DNA of 64,000 nt from Acinetobacter sp. BY419 (GTDB taxonomy: Bacteria > Pseudomonadota > Gammaproteobacteria > Pseudomonadales > Moraxellaceae): NCBI RefSeq assembly GCF_019038395.1, contig NZ_JAGFXZ010000003.1, positions 62,001 to 126,000 of the forward strand. The letters run 5' to 3'. The position numbers were made by a program, and so were the translations under genes. Below, one piece after another: positions 9,431 through 18,522 of the stretch (its first letter is position 1; every line of letters begins with the position of its first letter). A model generated the notes under the pieces. It saw nothing but the letters and a program-made list of their open reading frames with translations, was not told the DNA's origin and made no database searches.

Positions 9431-10087
9431 ATGGCATTATTTGCAGTCATCGGGCTTGGCAGTTTCGGTGCAACCGTGGCCACGCAGCTGATCAGTCTGA
9501 ATCATGAAGTGATCGGGATCGATCTGAATAAAAAATATGTAGAAAATATTTCTGATCAACTGACTCATGCCGTCATTGCCGATGCAACCGATGAACATGT
9601 ACTGGATGAGCTGAATATTCAACGCTGTGATGCTGCGGTCGTTGCAATTGGGGAGGATATTGAAGCCAGTATTCTGTGTGTATTGCATTTAAAAAATATG
9701 GGCGTCAAGAAAATTTGGGCAAAAGCCAAGTCCAAATCCCATCACATGATTCTGACCCATCTCAATGTTGAAAAAATCATTCACCCTGAAGAAGATATGG
9801 GCGTTCGGGTGGCCCAGTCATTAAGCTATCCGATGGTCAGTCGCTATATGGCGCTTGAGGATGATCACTATATTGTCAAAATTGAAATTCATGCTGAACA
9901 GCATGGTATGCCATTAAATCAATTGATGAAGCATGGGCCTGAAATTACTACTTTATTACATAAACGCGGATCTACACTGCAATATCACGTAGATGCCAAT
10001 CAGATTCTTCAGAAAGGCGATATTCTTGTGGTTGAAGGATTATTAGAGCCTTTACGCCGCCTTTCTAAATACTTTAGACATCTATGA
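9431..10087 (+). CDS. ktrA: KtrA-type RCK regulatory subunit of a potassium transporter
   Basis: The 218-residue cytoplasmic protein has an N-terminal nucleotide-binding RCK (TrkA_N) fold with FAVIGLGSFGATVA and the acidic strand end EVIGIDLN, plus a C-terminal TrkA_C domain (about 135-218). In the family it forms a ring that gates the KtrB pore in response to nucleotides. A Shine-Dalgarno AAGGAAA precedes the ATG. Its stop codon overlaps the ktrB start (ATGA), indicating translational coupling. The single RCK repeat fits KtrA rather than the double-length TrkA. Confidence 0.9.
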   Translation: MALFAVIGLGSFGATVATQLISLNHEVIGIDLNKKYVENISDQLTHAVIADATDEHVLDELNIQRCDAAVVAIGEDIEASILCVLHLKNMGVKKIWAKAKSKSHHMILTHLNVEKIIHPEEDMGVRVAQSLSYPMVSRYMALEDDHYIVKIEIHAEQHGMPLNQLMKHGPEITTLLHKRGSTLQYHVDANQILQKGDILVVEGLLEPLRRLSKYFRHL

Positions 10088-11424
10088 AAAGTTCTGACTT
10101 AAAGCAACACAGGACGATTAATCTCAGTCCTCCAAGCTTACTCGCTTTAGGATTTCTCGGATTAATTCTGATCGGTTCGCTGCTATTGATGCTGCCTATT
10201 GCACATCATGGGGAAATCAGCTGGCTAGACGCTATTTTTACAGCAACCTCGGCAGTCACCATTACCGGACTATCGGTGGTGAATGTCGGTGAGGCATATA
10301 CGGTATTCGGACAGATCGTCATTATGTTTTTGTTGCAATGCGGTGGTTTGGGTTTTATGACTTTTGCCATTCTGGCAGTGATGAGTCTGGCACCAAAAAT
10401 GGGACTAAAACAGCAAGTCATGGCGCAGGAATCCATCGGACAAACCAGTCTAAAAAAAGTCAGCTTTACCATCAAAGCCGTGTTTTTATATTCACTGTTT
10501 TTTGAAGCAATCGGCACGCTAATTCTGACCTTGTCCTGGCTCAAAGAATATCAGTTTAGCGATGCATTATTTTACGCGGCCTTTTATAGCGTTTCAGCTT
10601 TTAATAATGGTGGGTTTTCACTTTTCCCAAACAGCTTGATGGGTTTTTCCGGACAGTATTTAATTACTTTCACCATCAGCATGTTATATATCATTGGTGG
10701 TGTTGGCTTTTTGGTGTTGATGGATGTTAAAAAAAACAAGCGCTGGCGCAAGTTAAGTCCCAATAGCAAGCTGATCCTCTCTACGATTTTAGGTCTGAAC
10801 CTGATTGCATTTATTGTAATCTGGCTATTAGAGGCGTCTAATCCACAAACTTTGGGTCTGATGAGTTTGGGTGATCAGGCCGTAAATGCCTGGTTTCATG
10901 CTACCGTTCCACGCTCTTCCGGCTTTCATAGTCTGCCAATGGAGCAAATGAGCGATGCATCCACTTTAGTGACCATGCTACTCATGTTTATTGGTGGCGG
11001 CTCTTTAAGTACGGCGGGCGGAATTAAAGTTGGTACTTTTATTATTGTGGTGATTAGCGTGATCAGTTTTTTAAGGCGCGAAGATGAAATCCGTCTGTTC
11101 AATCATTCTATTCCTGAAAAAACCACATTTAAGGCGCTGGCCGTGGTCTGTATTACAGCAGCACTAATCGCAATGGGTTTTATGAGCTTATTAATCCTGG
11201 AACCTGAGCATGAATTTCTGGATCTGTTGTTTGAAGCTGTGTCAGCAGCCTGTACCGTCGGCTTGTCTCGCGGTGTAACTGGGGAATTACAACCTGCCAG
11301 TTTGATCATTCTGATGTTGTTGATGTTCGCAGGTCGTCTAGGACCACTCACACTTGCTTATTTTATTGCGACTCCGAAAAAGAGCCGAATCAAACATCCG
11401 CCTTCGGAAATTCAGATTGGTTGA
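10084..11424 (+). CDS. ktrB: KtrB-type potassium channel-like transporter subunit
   Basis: This 446-residue membrane protein belongs to the TrkH/KtrB superfamily. It contains four repeated pore-loop segments with the expected selectivity glycines: TITGLSVV, FNNGGFSL, SSGFHSL and CTVGLSRG. It imports K+, probably coupled to Na+ in Ktr systems, under control of the preceding KtrA subunit, with which its start overlaps by 4 bp. It is shorter than TrkH (about 480 aa), matching KtrB. A bidirectional terminator follows. Confidence 0.9.
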   Translation: MKSSDLKQHRTINLSPPSLLALGFLGLILIGSLLLMLPIAHHGEISWLDAIFTATSAVTITGLSVVNVGEAYTVFGQIVIMFLLQCGGLGFMTFAILAVMSLAPKMGLKQQVMAQESIGQTSLKKVSFTIKAVFLYSLFFEAIGTLILTLSWLKEYQFSDALFYAAFYSVSAFNNGGFSLFPNSLMGFSGQYLITFTISMLYIIGGVGFLVLMDVKKNKRWRKLSPNSKLILSTILGLNLIAFIVIWLLEASNPQTLGLMSLGDQAVNAWFHATVPRSSGFHSLPMEQMSDASTLVTMLLMFIGGGSLSTAGGIKVGTFIIVVISVISFLRREDEIRLFNHSIPEKTTFKALAVVCITAALIAMGFMSLLILEPEHEFLDLLFEAVSAACTVGLSRGVTGELQPASLIILMLLMFAGRLGPLTLAYFIATPKKSRIKHPPSEIQIG

Positions 11425-11433
11425 TTTACCTAT

Positions 11434-11466
11434 AAAAAAAACCATGCTTAAGGCATGGTTTTTTTT
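11434..11466. terminator. Bidirectional terminator between ktrB and pldA
   Basis: A stem AACCATGC / GCATGGTT with a TTAAG loop is flanked by a run of A on the left and T on the right. It can therefore end transcription from both convergent genes. Confidence 0.88.
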
Positions 11467-11497
11467 AGTTTAATTTAAAATGATTAAACTTGAAATC

Positions 11498-12640
11498 TTA
11501 GTACCAGTTCATCAATGAAACACCTAAACCTATATAAGTGGCACGGTGGTTATAATCAATCAGACTTTCTCCGTAGCCATCAAAAAGCTGGAACTGGCCA
11601 CGCAAACGCCCACTGATCGGGAATGACCAGTCGAACTGTACTGCACCTCGGTTTTCATCTCCGCCTTTCAAGGTATGACGCAGCATCAAGGAAAAATCAT
11701 GCTCGTTATAACGATAAAATGCGGTCATGTCACCACGGCCCATATAGTTTTTGATCTCGGGATTGTTATCGTCTTCACGTTTCTCTTCAAAGCGATACCA
11801 AGGACGAACCATCAAGGCAAAATTGTCTTTTTCAAAACCAAAATTCAGCATCACCCGGTTCCAACTGCGCGACAATGGATCAGAACGGCCATTGGACTGA
11901 TGATTGAAAGTCAGGCCTAACATGCGCCAGTTCAGACCAAAAAGGTCATAATTGGTACGCAAAACAAAACTTGCTTCGGGTTCATAATTGGTTTCCCGAA
12001 ACGGACGTGATTCTTCCGAGTTATACACCTGCCAACGTGAAGATTGGGTATAACCGAGCCAGATATCGCCATTATCTCCCAAGATGTTTTCAACGGCCTT
12101 AGTTTTTATAGATAACTGGAATTTTGCTTCGGTTGAAGTGAGATTCTGCTTCTCTGTCTCTGTATTATTAGGATTTTCACTGTTGGGTAATTCATTCTTG
12201 TTTGACGTCCAGAAACCTGGCATCAAATATACCGGCTGGTAAGCCCGGATGTTCCATGTGCCTAATTTACTGTCTGGTGACAGTTCCCAGCGACTATCCA
12301 GCAAGGACTGGTTTGGTGTCAGCTTAGATCCTTCAGAAATATAAATATTGGAAACAGTTTGTCCGATTTTTGCTTTCAAATTATCGGGTTCGGGTGCAAG
12401 CTCTACCGCAGCACGACGTTCAGAAACAATTTGAGGCATATCTGCGGGCTGTATTTTAAATAAAGCATCATAACAGGCCAAACGTTCTGCACTAGATTCA
12501 ACAGCAGCACAAGCTTCAGCCGTTGCCGGGTTGGGGCTGTTTACTACTGTATTTTCTTCCGCATTCACTTGCGTCCCAACTGTACAGCCCAGCAATACGC
12601 TCAGCTGCAGAGTTGAGCGCTTAATTAAATTAAGCGCCAT
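11498..12640 (-). CDS. pldA: PldA, outer-membrane phospholipase A
   Basis: A signal peptide (cleavage predicted after QVNA, about residue 27) is followed by a variable region and a 12-strand OMPLA-type barrel. The catalytic block HQSNGRSDPLSRSWNR contains the His-Ser pair and the Asn of the OMPLA triad at the expected spacing. The 380-residue length and the C-terminal aromatic residue (ending NWY) fit an outer-membrane barrel. It hydrolyses mislocalised outer-leaflet phospholipids. The gene lies 21 bp downstream of the M16 peptidase gene in the same direction, so co-transcription is likely. Confidence 0.93.
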   Translation of the reverse strand: MALNLIKRSTLQLSVLLGCTVGTQVNAEENTVVNSPNPATAEACAAVESSAERLACYDALFKIQPADMPQIVSERRAAVELAPEPDNLKAKIGQTVSNIYISEGSKLTPNQSLLDSRWELSPDSKLGTWNIRAYQPVYLMPGFWTSNKNELPNSENPNNTETEKQNLTSTEAKFQLSIKTKAVENILGDNGDIWLGYTQSSRWQVYNSEESRPFRETNYEPEASFVLRTNYDLFGLNWRMLGLTFNHQSNGRSDPLSRSWNRVMLNFGFEKDNFALMVRPWYRFEEKREDDNNPEIKNYMGRGDMTAFYRYNEHDFSLMLRHTLKGGDENRGAVQFDWSFPISGRLRGQFQLFDGYGESLIDYNHRATYIGLGVSLMNWY

Positions 12641-12661
12641 TCATTATCCTCATGTTTTTAT

Positions 12662-15601
12662 TTATAGAACTTGTTGAATCACAAAGCCAAGCTGCTCAAG
12701 CGTTTCACGCTTTGCTACCGGTGCGACTACGGCCTTGGTCGCCTGCTGCTCGACCAGATAGGTCTGTGCAACACGTTTCAGGTCATCCAGCGTGACATGC
12801 AACAAACGTTCCCGAAGCTTTTTACGGAATGCCGGTGTGCGTTGATGCAGATAGGCATAACATGCAGTGATCGCTTCGCCCGCCGGTGAACCCGGTTTGT
12901 CCATGCTGGCGATCAGACCCAAGATTGCCTCTTCTAGCTGATGCGGCTGTTGTGGTGCATTGAGCAACCACTCGATACTGGCATCAAAGTCCTGGAAGGT
13001 TTCTGCCAGACGTGGATCACGATAGCTATAAAAACGGAATGAACAAGCATTACCGTCATAGCTGGCACCGCCACCATAAGCACCACCTTTTTCACGGATG
13101 GCACTGTGCAGGAAACCATTACGTAAATATCCAGCCAGCACCATCAGCGGTGCCGCATCAGGATGCGCCACTTCTACCGCCGGATAAGCCGCAGCACAGA
13201 ACTGCACATTGGCCTGAACCAGCCAGGCCTCATCTTGATCATGTGTCAGTTTTTCTACTTCAGTCAGTTGCACTGGTGCAGAATCAACCGCAAGCTTGTC
13301 CCAGACATTCTGGATTTCTTCGATCAAGCTATCAGATTGCGGCTCTTCACAAACCAATAGGAACTGTTTTGGCGCTTGCAATAAGACACGATGAATCCGT
13401 TTTAACTCGTCAATCAGCAGATCATATTCAGCCGGATCTTTTTCAATCTTCGATACCAGTTCGATCAGCCAGTTCAATGCACCCAGACCGGTATTGTGAT
13501 AATCACGCAATGCCAATGCACTATGCTGACGAGATGCAGACTGCATCGCATAACTATGTCCAGAACCGGAAACACGTGACTGCCAGCGTGTTTTACGCTG
13601 TTGCAACAGCTCAATGATTCGATCTTTCTCATCAAATCGCAGCTGTTCAAAGCCGATCTTTAACAGACGGATCGCATCGAGATGATTCACCAGTGATTTG
13701 GTGGTCAGTGTCAGCCAGGCAGTGATCTTGTTTTTGTCATCGACTTTAGAACGCATCGATGCGCCCATGCCCAGACCGCCACTCACCGCAGTTTGCAGTT
13801 GCTGGAACTCCAGATAGTCATATTCACCGGCACCCACTTCACCCATCAGGATTGAAAGCAGGTTGAAGTAGGGTGATTGCACCACTTCATCCGGAATACT
13901 GACTAGAACCTGTTGATAATAAATACCGTTGGTACCGGCATGATACAAATTCAACGGCGTATCGGTTTGATTCGAGATAATTTCACGCAACTGACCCTGC
14001 ACAATCTGTAATTCCGCGGGTACATCTTCCAGACCAACTTTTGGCAATAAGTTTAAGTCATCAGGCGTATCCTGACGCACATTCAATGCTTCAGTCTGCG
14101 CAATAATTTCAGCTTTTTGCTCTTCAGTTAAATTCTTGCCAATTTCAGCCAGACGGGCTTTTTCATCGGCAGCTTCTTGTGCAGATTTGCTCGCATCTGG
14201 AACCAGCGTCAATTGCACACGATGTGGATTATCCAGCAAATACTCTTGAATGAGATTCGACAGCCACATTGGGTCTTGCAGTTCCTCTTTGACTGAAGCA
14301 ATGGCAGAGTCTACATCCCAAACTTCGACCGGATCACGGTGATGAATCGCACTGCCCAAACCACTCAGGATCAGGCTCAGACCATACGGTGTACCATCGC
14401 CATTGATTTCACGCTGATGCAATTCAATTTGATGCAGAATCGCATCGACCATGTTCTGATCGACGGGTTTAGATGCTACATCTTCCAGAACCTTAAACAC
14501 GCCATTTTTAAATTCTTCTGCATGTTCAGGATTTGAACCCTGCACTGCACAGTAGAAGGTCATTTCAAAATTAGTATCATCCACGCCCATAAATGGACCG
14601 GTCGACTGGGCATAGCCACAAGTTTCCAGATAATGACGCAGTGGCGATGCTGAGTCTTCTAGCAGAATTCCTTCGACCAAACGCATGCCTAAACGCAGTT
14701 TAATGTCGCTGGCTTCCGGCAATAACCATGACAGTACATGATAGGTTTTGTCCTGCAAATCTTCAGCATCCACCGCATAGCTGTCTGTAACAGTCAATGG
14801 TGCGGTCAAACGGGTTTCAGGTGTTGGATATAGCGTCTGACCTTTTTCAAATTTGGACAATGCCAGATTTTCAAACTGTTCTTGCAATTCAAATGCAGAT
14901 TTATTACCAAAAGTCATGAAGACTGCATTGCTTGGATGATAATGTGACTTATAGAAATCAACTAACTCTTGGTAAGTCAGATCAGGAATATCTTTAGGAT
15001 CACCACCAGAATTATAATGATAAGTCGTATGCGGATATAAATGATGCGCCAGCGTATGATACAGCTGGTCAGAAGGCGAACTCATCGCGCCTTTCATTTC
15101 ATTAAAGACCACGCCTTTATAGACCGGCTCGCCATTTTCCAGCTCAATGCGAATGCCTTCCTGGGCAAAATCCAGCGGATTCAAATTGGCAGCGAATGCC
15201 GCGTCCATATAAACTTCGAGCAAGTTCTGGAAATCCTTGCTGTTTTGAGTCGCGAATGGATACGCAGTCCAGTCCGCCGCAGTAAAGGCATTCATGAAGG
15301 TATTCAGTGAACGGCGAATCATCAGGAAGAATGGATCGCGCACCGGGAACTTTTCTGAACCGCATAATGCGGTATGTTCCAGAATATGCGCTTCGCCTTT
15401 AGAGTCCATCGGCTGGGTACGAAACGCCACCAGAAAGACATTTTCATCGTGATTGGTCGCCAGGTGATAATGGGTGGCGCCAGTCACTTTATGTTTATAT
15501 TCAGACACGAAAATGTCCAAAGCTTCAACATGTTGTTGACGTAACAACTGAAACGCAGGATGTACAGTTTGAGAAATGGTTTCAGTGACATCTACAGTCA
15601 T
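12662..15601 (-). CDS. Large M16 insulinase-family metallopeptidase (PreP/Cym1-like)
   Basis: The 979-residue protein has the inverted zinc motif HILEH in SKGEAHILEHTALCGSE, followed by the downstream Glu region, then an M16C-associated domain and a second, inactive M16 half. That layout is typical of PreP/presequence-peptidase-like enzymes that degrade peptides in a closed chamber. No signal peptide is seen. I chose the ATG at 15601 because AGGAGA lies 4-5 nt upstream; the upstream extension (13 codons) lacks such a site. The exact substrate is unknown. It is upstream of pldA. Confidence 0.9.
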   Translation of the reverse strand: MTVDVTETISQTVHPAFQLLRQQHVEALDIFVSEYKHKVTGATHYHLATNHDENVFLVAFRTQPMDSKGEAHILEHTALCGSEKFPVRDPFFLMIRRSLNTFMNAFTAADWTAYPFATQNSKDFQNLLEVYMDAAFAANLNPLDFAQEGIRIELENGEPVYKGVVFNEMKGAMSSPSDQLYHTLAHHLYPHTTYHYNSGGDPKDIPDLTYQELVDFYKSHYHPSNAVFMTFGNKSAFELQEQFENLALSKFEKGQTLYPTPETRLTAPLTVTDSYAVDAEDLQDKTYHVLSWLLPEASDIKLRLGMRLVEGILLEDSASPLRHYLETCGYAQSTGPFMGVDDTNFEMTFYCAVQGSNPEHAEEFKNGVFKVLEDVASKPVDQNMVDAILHQIELHQREINGDGTPYGLSLILSGLGSAIHHRDPVEVWDVDSAIASVKEELQDPMWLSNLIQEYLLDNPHRVQLTLVPDASKSAQEAADEKARLAEIGKNLTEEQKAEIIAQTEALNVRQDTPDDLNLLPKVGLEDVPAELQIVQGQLREIISNQTDTPLNLYHAGTNGIYYQQVLVSIPDEVVQSPYFNLLSILMGEVGAGEYDYLEFQQLQTAVSGGLGMGASMRSKVDDKNKITAWLTLTTKSLVNHLDAIRLLKIGFEQLRFDEKDRIIELLQQRKTRWQSRVSGSGHSYAMQSASRQHSALALRDYHNTGLGALNWLIELVSKIEKDPAEYDLLIDELKRIHRVLLQAPKQFLLVCEEPQSDSLIEEIQNVWDKLAVDSAPVQLTEVEKLTHDQDEAWLVQANVQFCAAAYPAVEVAHPDAAPLMVLAGYLRNGFLHSAIREKGGAYGGGASYDGNACSFRFYSYRDPRLAETFQDFDASIEWLLNAPQQPHQLEEAILGLIASMDKPGSPAGEAITACYAYLHQRTPAFRKKLRERLLHVTLDDLKRVAQTYLVEQQATKAVVAPVAKRETLEQLGFVIQQVL

Positions 15602-15766
15602 GCGATCTCCTAATGCTTTAATTAAAATAACTAAGAGCATTATAGCTTTAGTTATTTGAATTATTCACGTTGAAAACCGAGGATTTTGATCGAATTAAGT
15701 AAACTTGGTCATTTGAAAATTAGATCATCAAATTTATGACCTGGATTCAGCTTAAGCCCTACAAGC

Positions 15767-16219
15767 TTAAGAGATCAGATATTTAAAATAGTTATAGCTT
15801 GGATTGTTTTCCACAAATACATAGTTCTGTTTTTGATAAAAGCTGGCTGCCAGCCGGGTATCGGTTTGCAAGCATAAAGCGGAATAGTGCGGACGTGCCA
15901 GTTGCTCCAGATAAGCCAGAAGCTGTTTACCCACCCCATGTAGCCGATATTTTGGATGTACATAGAAACGGCGCACACGACCAATCCGGTCTTCAATCCC
16001 ATTGTCGCCCCATTGCTGGTTTAGGCCACCACAGGCAATCAGTTTTTTGCCATCATGCGCGACCAGTAAATGTTCATTGGCTTGGGAAAAACAGTTTTTA
16101 CCAGTGCGATATTCTTCAATTAACTTATCCATCACATCCAAGCCTTCTTTACGCGCAAGTGTAGCCAGCGTTTCGACCTGATCAGGAAGCTGTTCGACTT
16201 TTACAATTTTAATATCCAT
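15767..16219 (-). CDS. GNAT-family N-acetyltransferase
   Basis: The 150-residue protein shows the GNAT core, including the acetyl-CoA-binding segment RRFYVHPKYRLHGVGKQLL (R/Q-x-x-G-x-G/A type) and a C-terminal beta-alpha unit with SFYQKQNYVF. The acceptor substrate cannot be deduced. It lies alone between the M16 peptidase and the divergent kinase gene. Confidence 0.85.
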   Translation of the reverse strand: MDIKIVKVEQLPDQVETLATLARKEGLDVMDKLIEEYRTGKNCFSQANEHLLVAHDGKKLIACGGLNQQWGDNGIEDRIGRVRRFYVHPKYRLHGVGKQLLAYLEQLARPHYSALCLQTDTRLAASFYQKQNYVFVENNPSYNYFKYLIS

Positions 16220-16387
16220 ATACGCACACTATATTTGAAATGGTTGGGAAGAATGATGTTCGCAGAGCGACTTTAAAGTATCATGCCGAGCGCGATATAT
16301 CCTTATAAATAAAATTTGATACTTAAATCAATGCCACAGCACCATAGTGTATAAAAATAAGTCAAATCTTAGACCAAAGATAGTAAC

Positions 16388-16447
16388 TGAACAAAATACA
16401 GCATTTTTGAAAAATATTTGAAAATGATTCAGCAAACTACAGCATTT
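16388..16447 (+). repeat. Pair of 19-nt direct repeats upstream of the PfkB kinase
   Basis: TGAACAAAATACAGCATTT (16388-16406) and TCAGCAAACTACAGCATTT (16429-16447) match at 16 of 19 positions and start 41 nt apart, about four helical turns. They lie about 50-110 nt upstream of the kinase start, so an operator role is possible. Confidence 0.4.
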
Positions 16448-16498
16448 CCGAGTGATAGTGTAAACTTGGTACTTTCATTTTTAATGTGATATTTGAAC

Positions 16499-17503
16499 AT
16501 GGCAAATGTTGATCTTTTTGCAATTGGTAATGCGCTGATTGACCAAGAATTTAAAGTTTCTGATGACTTTTTAACTGCACATCACTTGCAAAAAGGCACC
16601 ATGCAACTTGCAGATGGTGAAACTCAGGCCACTCTTTATCAAAATCTCCAAGCGACTCAAGTTTACAAAGGCCAAGCTTCTGGGGGTTCAGCAGCCAACA
16701 CTACCGTGGCATTTTCAGCATTGGGTGGTTCTGCATTTTATGGTTGCCGTGTCGGCAATGACAAACTGGGCCAAATCTATCTGAAAGGTTTAAATGATGC
16801 CGGTATTCAGACCACAACCCAATCGATCAGTGAAGGCGTAACAGGTACCTGTATGGTGCTGGTTAGCCCGGATTCTGAACGTACCATGCATACCTATTTG
16901 GGTATTACCGCTGAACTGACTGACCAACAAATTGATTTTAGTGCCCTAAATACCGCAAAATGGCTGTATATCGAAGGATATTTATCGACTTCGGATACTG
17001 CGCGTCAAGCCGTAAAACAGGCACGTGAAATTGCCCGCGCCAACGGAGTTAAAATTGCGTTAACTTTATCTGACCCGGCGATGGTGCAATATGCACGTGC
17101 TGGTCTGGATGAAATGATCGCCGATGGCGTTGATCTGCTGTTGTGTAACCAGCAAGAAGCCTTGATGTACACTGAAACTGACAACCTTGATGCCGCTTTG
17201 CTTAAACTGAAAACCTTAAGTCAGCACATTGTCATTACATTGTCAGCCGAAGGTGCACTGATTTCAGATCACGAAAACACCTTTAAGGTTCCTGGTCGCA
17301 AAGTAACTGCAGTCGACGCTAACGGTGCAGGTGATGCTTTTGCCGGGGCTTTCCTGTACGGAATGAATGCTAATTTAGGTCTTCAGGCTGCTGCCGAGCT
17401 GGCAATTCTTATTTCAAGCCAGGTGGTGTCACAATTTGGTCCACGCCTAATAGTTGAAGACTATGTGACATTATTACAAGACTTTCGAAAGGAATGTGTT
17501 TAA
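16499..17503 (+). CDS. PfkB-family carbohydrate/adenosine kinase
   Basis: The 334-residue protein has the PfkB fold: an N-terminal substrate-binding GGSAANT motif, a lid region, and the C-terminal signature DANGAGDAFAGAFLYG with the catalytic Asp and anion hole. It most resembles proteins annotated as adenosine kinase in Acinetobacter, but the sugar or nucleoside substrate cannot be proved from sequence. I start at the ATG at 16499, since the TTG at 16493 adds only two residues. Its TAA overlaps the ATG of the next gene by one base, indicating coupling to the Rieske gene. Confidence 0.88.
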   Translation: MANVDLFAIGNALIDQEFKVSDDFLTAHHLQKGTMQLADGETQATLYQNLQATQVYKGQASGGSAANTTVAFSALGGSAFYGCRVGNDKLGQIYLKGLNDAGIQTTTQSISEGVTGTCMVLVSPDSERTMHTYLGITAELTDQQIDFSALNTAKWLYIEGYLSTSDTARQAVKQAREIARANGVKIALTLSDPAMVQYARAGLDEMIADGVDLLLCNQQEALMYTETDNLDAALLKLKTLSQHIVITLSAEGALISDHENTFKVPGRKVTAVDANGAGDAFAGAFLYGMNANLGLQAAAELAILISSQVVSQFGPRLIVEDYVTLLQDFRKECV

Positions 17504-17826
17504 TGTTTAAAATTTGCATGACCGAAGACATTCCAGAGCGCGAAGCACGCTCTTTTGAGCTTCCAGATGGAGATACTATCTTTATCACCCAGCGTGATGG
17601 CGCATTCTATGCCTATCAGAACCTGTGCCCACATTTACAGGTTGAACTGGAATTTCTGGAAAACCAGTTCCTGGATCGCGATCAGGAATTTATTGAATGT
17701 TCAACGCATGGTGCGCTGTTTCTGGTAGAAAGTGGTGAATGTATTTCTGGACCTTGCCAAGGTCAATCACTTGAAAAAGTAGAGATTACCGTGCATTCTG
17801 ATGGCGGAATTTACCTCTCAGAATAA
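17503..17826 (+). CDS. Rieske [2Fe-2S] ferredoxin-like protein
   Basis: The 107-residue protein contains both Rieske ligand pairs: NLCPH and, about 30 residues later, CSTHGALF. It has no transmembrane anchor, so it is a soluble Rieske-type electron carrier or a nitrite-reductase-small-subunit-like domain. The ATG at 17503 overlaps the upstream stop (TAATG), and AAGGA lies at an acceptable distance; a GTG nine bases upstream is an alternative. Its partner enzyme is not evident. The pairing with the PfkB kinase is positional only. Confidence 0.88.
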   Translation: MFKICMTEDIPEREARSFELPDGDTIFITQRDGAFYAYQNLCPHLQVELEFLENQFLDRDQEFIECSTHGALFLVESGECISGPCQGQSLEKVEITVHSDGGIYLSE

Positions 17827-17846
17827 GACTAAAAACGGACTTCACC

Positions 17847-18461
17847 ATGCCTACATTTTTTCTAGACTATAACCTGATGCCTTTTCATCTCAGTTTATTG
17901 GCGATTATTCTGTTCGGCGTGGTGAAAACCATTAGTTTCTATTTTGACTTGAGACCCAGCAAAATTTTACAAAAAATTTCACCTTATGATTTTCAGCAAT
18001 TAGACCTATTGAATGTCAAATTCTCAAAAACCTTGATTGTGTTTTTCTTTTTAATGAACTTCAGCTTTGCTGGTTATGTTTTACAATTCCTGATCTATTC
18101 TCAGGAGTTTAAGTTTCTGCCCGCTTATTACCTCATTATTCCTGCTTTAATTATTGCGACTTTTTTTACGATTTTTATGATTCACTGTTTGGATCAGGTC
18201 ATTCCACCCAAATATAAAAAGAACAATGTCAATTTGCTCGGCCGGCTGGCAACGATTTCAAGCGGCAATGCCCGCCCCGGTTTTTCGGCTCAGGCACGGG
18301 TTCGGGATGAGTATGGTCAACTGCATTATGTACAGGTAGAGCCTGAGTTTGGCGAACTGGGTTTTCAGTCGCAAATTATCCTGATTCGTATAAGAAAATC
18401 TCATTATATTGCCAAGAAAATCTGTAAATCTAATCAGCTATTTAGTCTGAATCTAGATTAA
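17847..18461 (+). CDS. YqiJ/NfeD-like membrane protein with C-terminal OB-fold
   Basis: The 204-residue protein has three hydrophobic helices (about 12-32, 62-84 and 95-117) followed by a domain resembling an OB-fold: LGRLATISSGNARPGFSAQA and a beta-rich run ending near residue 185. This layout resembles YqiJ/NfeD proteins that normally pair with a flotillin, though no flotillin gene is adjacent here. The start lies 20 bp after the Rieske gene. The family call is by layout only. Confidence 0.55.
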   Translation: MPTFFLDYNLMPFHLSLLAIILFGVVKTISFYFDLRPSKILQKISPYDFQQLDLLNVKFSKTLIVFFFLMNFSFAGYVLQFLIYSQEFKFLPAYYLIIPALIIATFFTIFMIHCLDQVIPPKYKKNNVNLLGRLATISSGNARPGFSAQARVRDEYGQLHYVQVEPEFGELGFQSQIILIRIRKSHYIAKKICKSNQLFSLNLD

Positions 18462-18522
18462 ATTTCATATTATTTTTAGCATTAAAAATCCCGACAGATA
18501 TCAGGATTTCTAATTTTTAGAT

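Noticed and set aside
13012-13617. A 201-codon frame antisense to the M16 peptidase gene
   Set aside because: It is fully inside a gene with strong family motifs on the other strand and is explained as a shadow frame.
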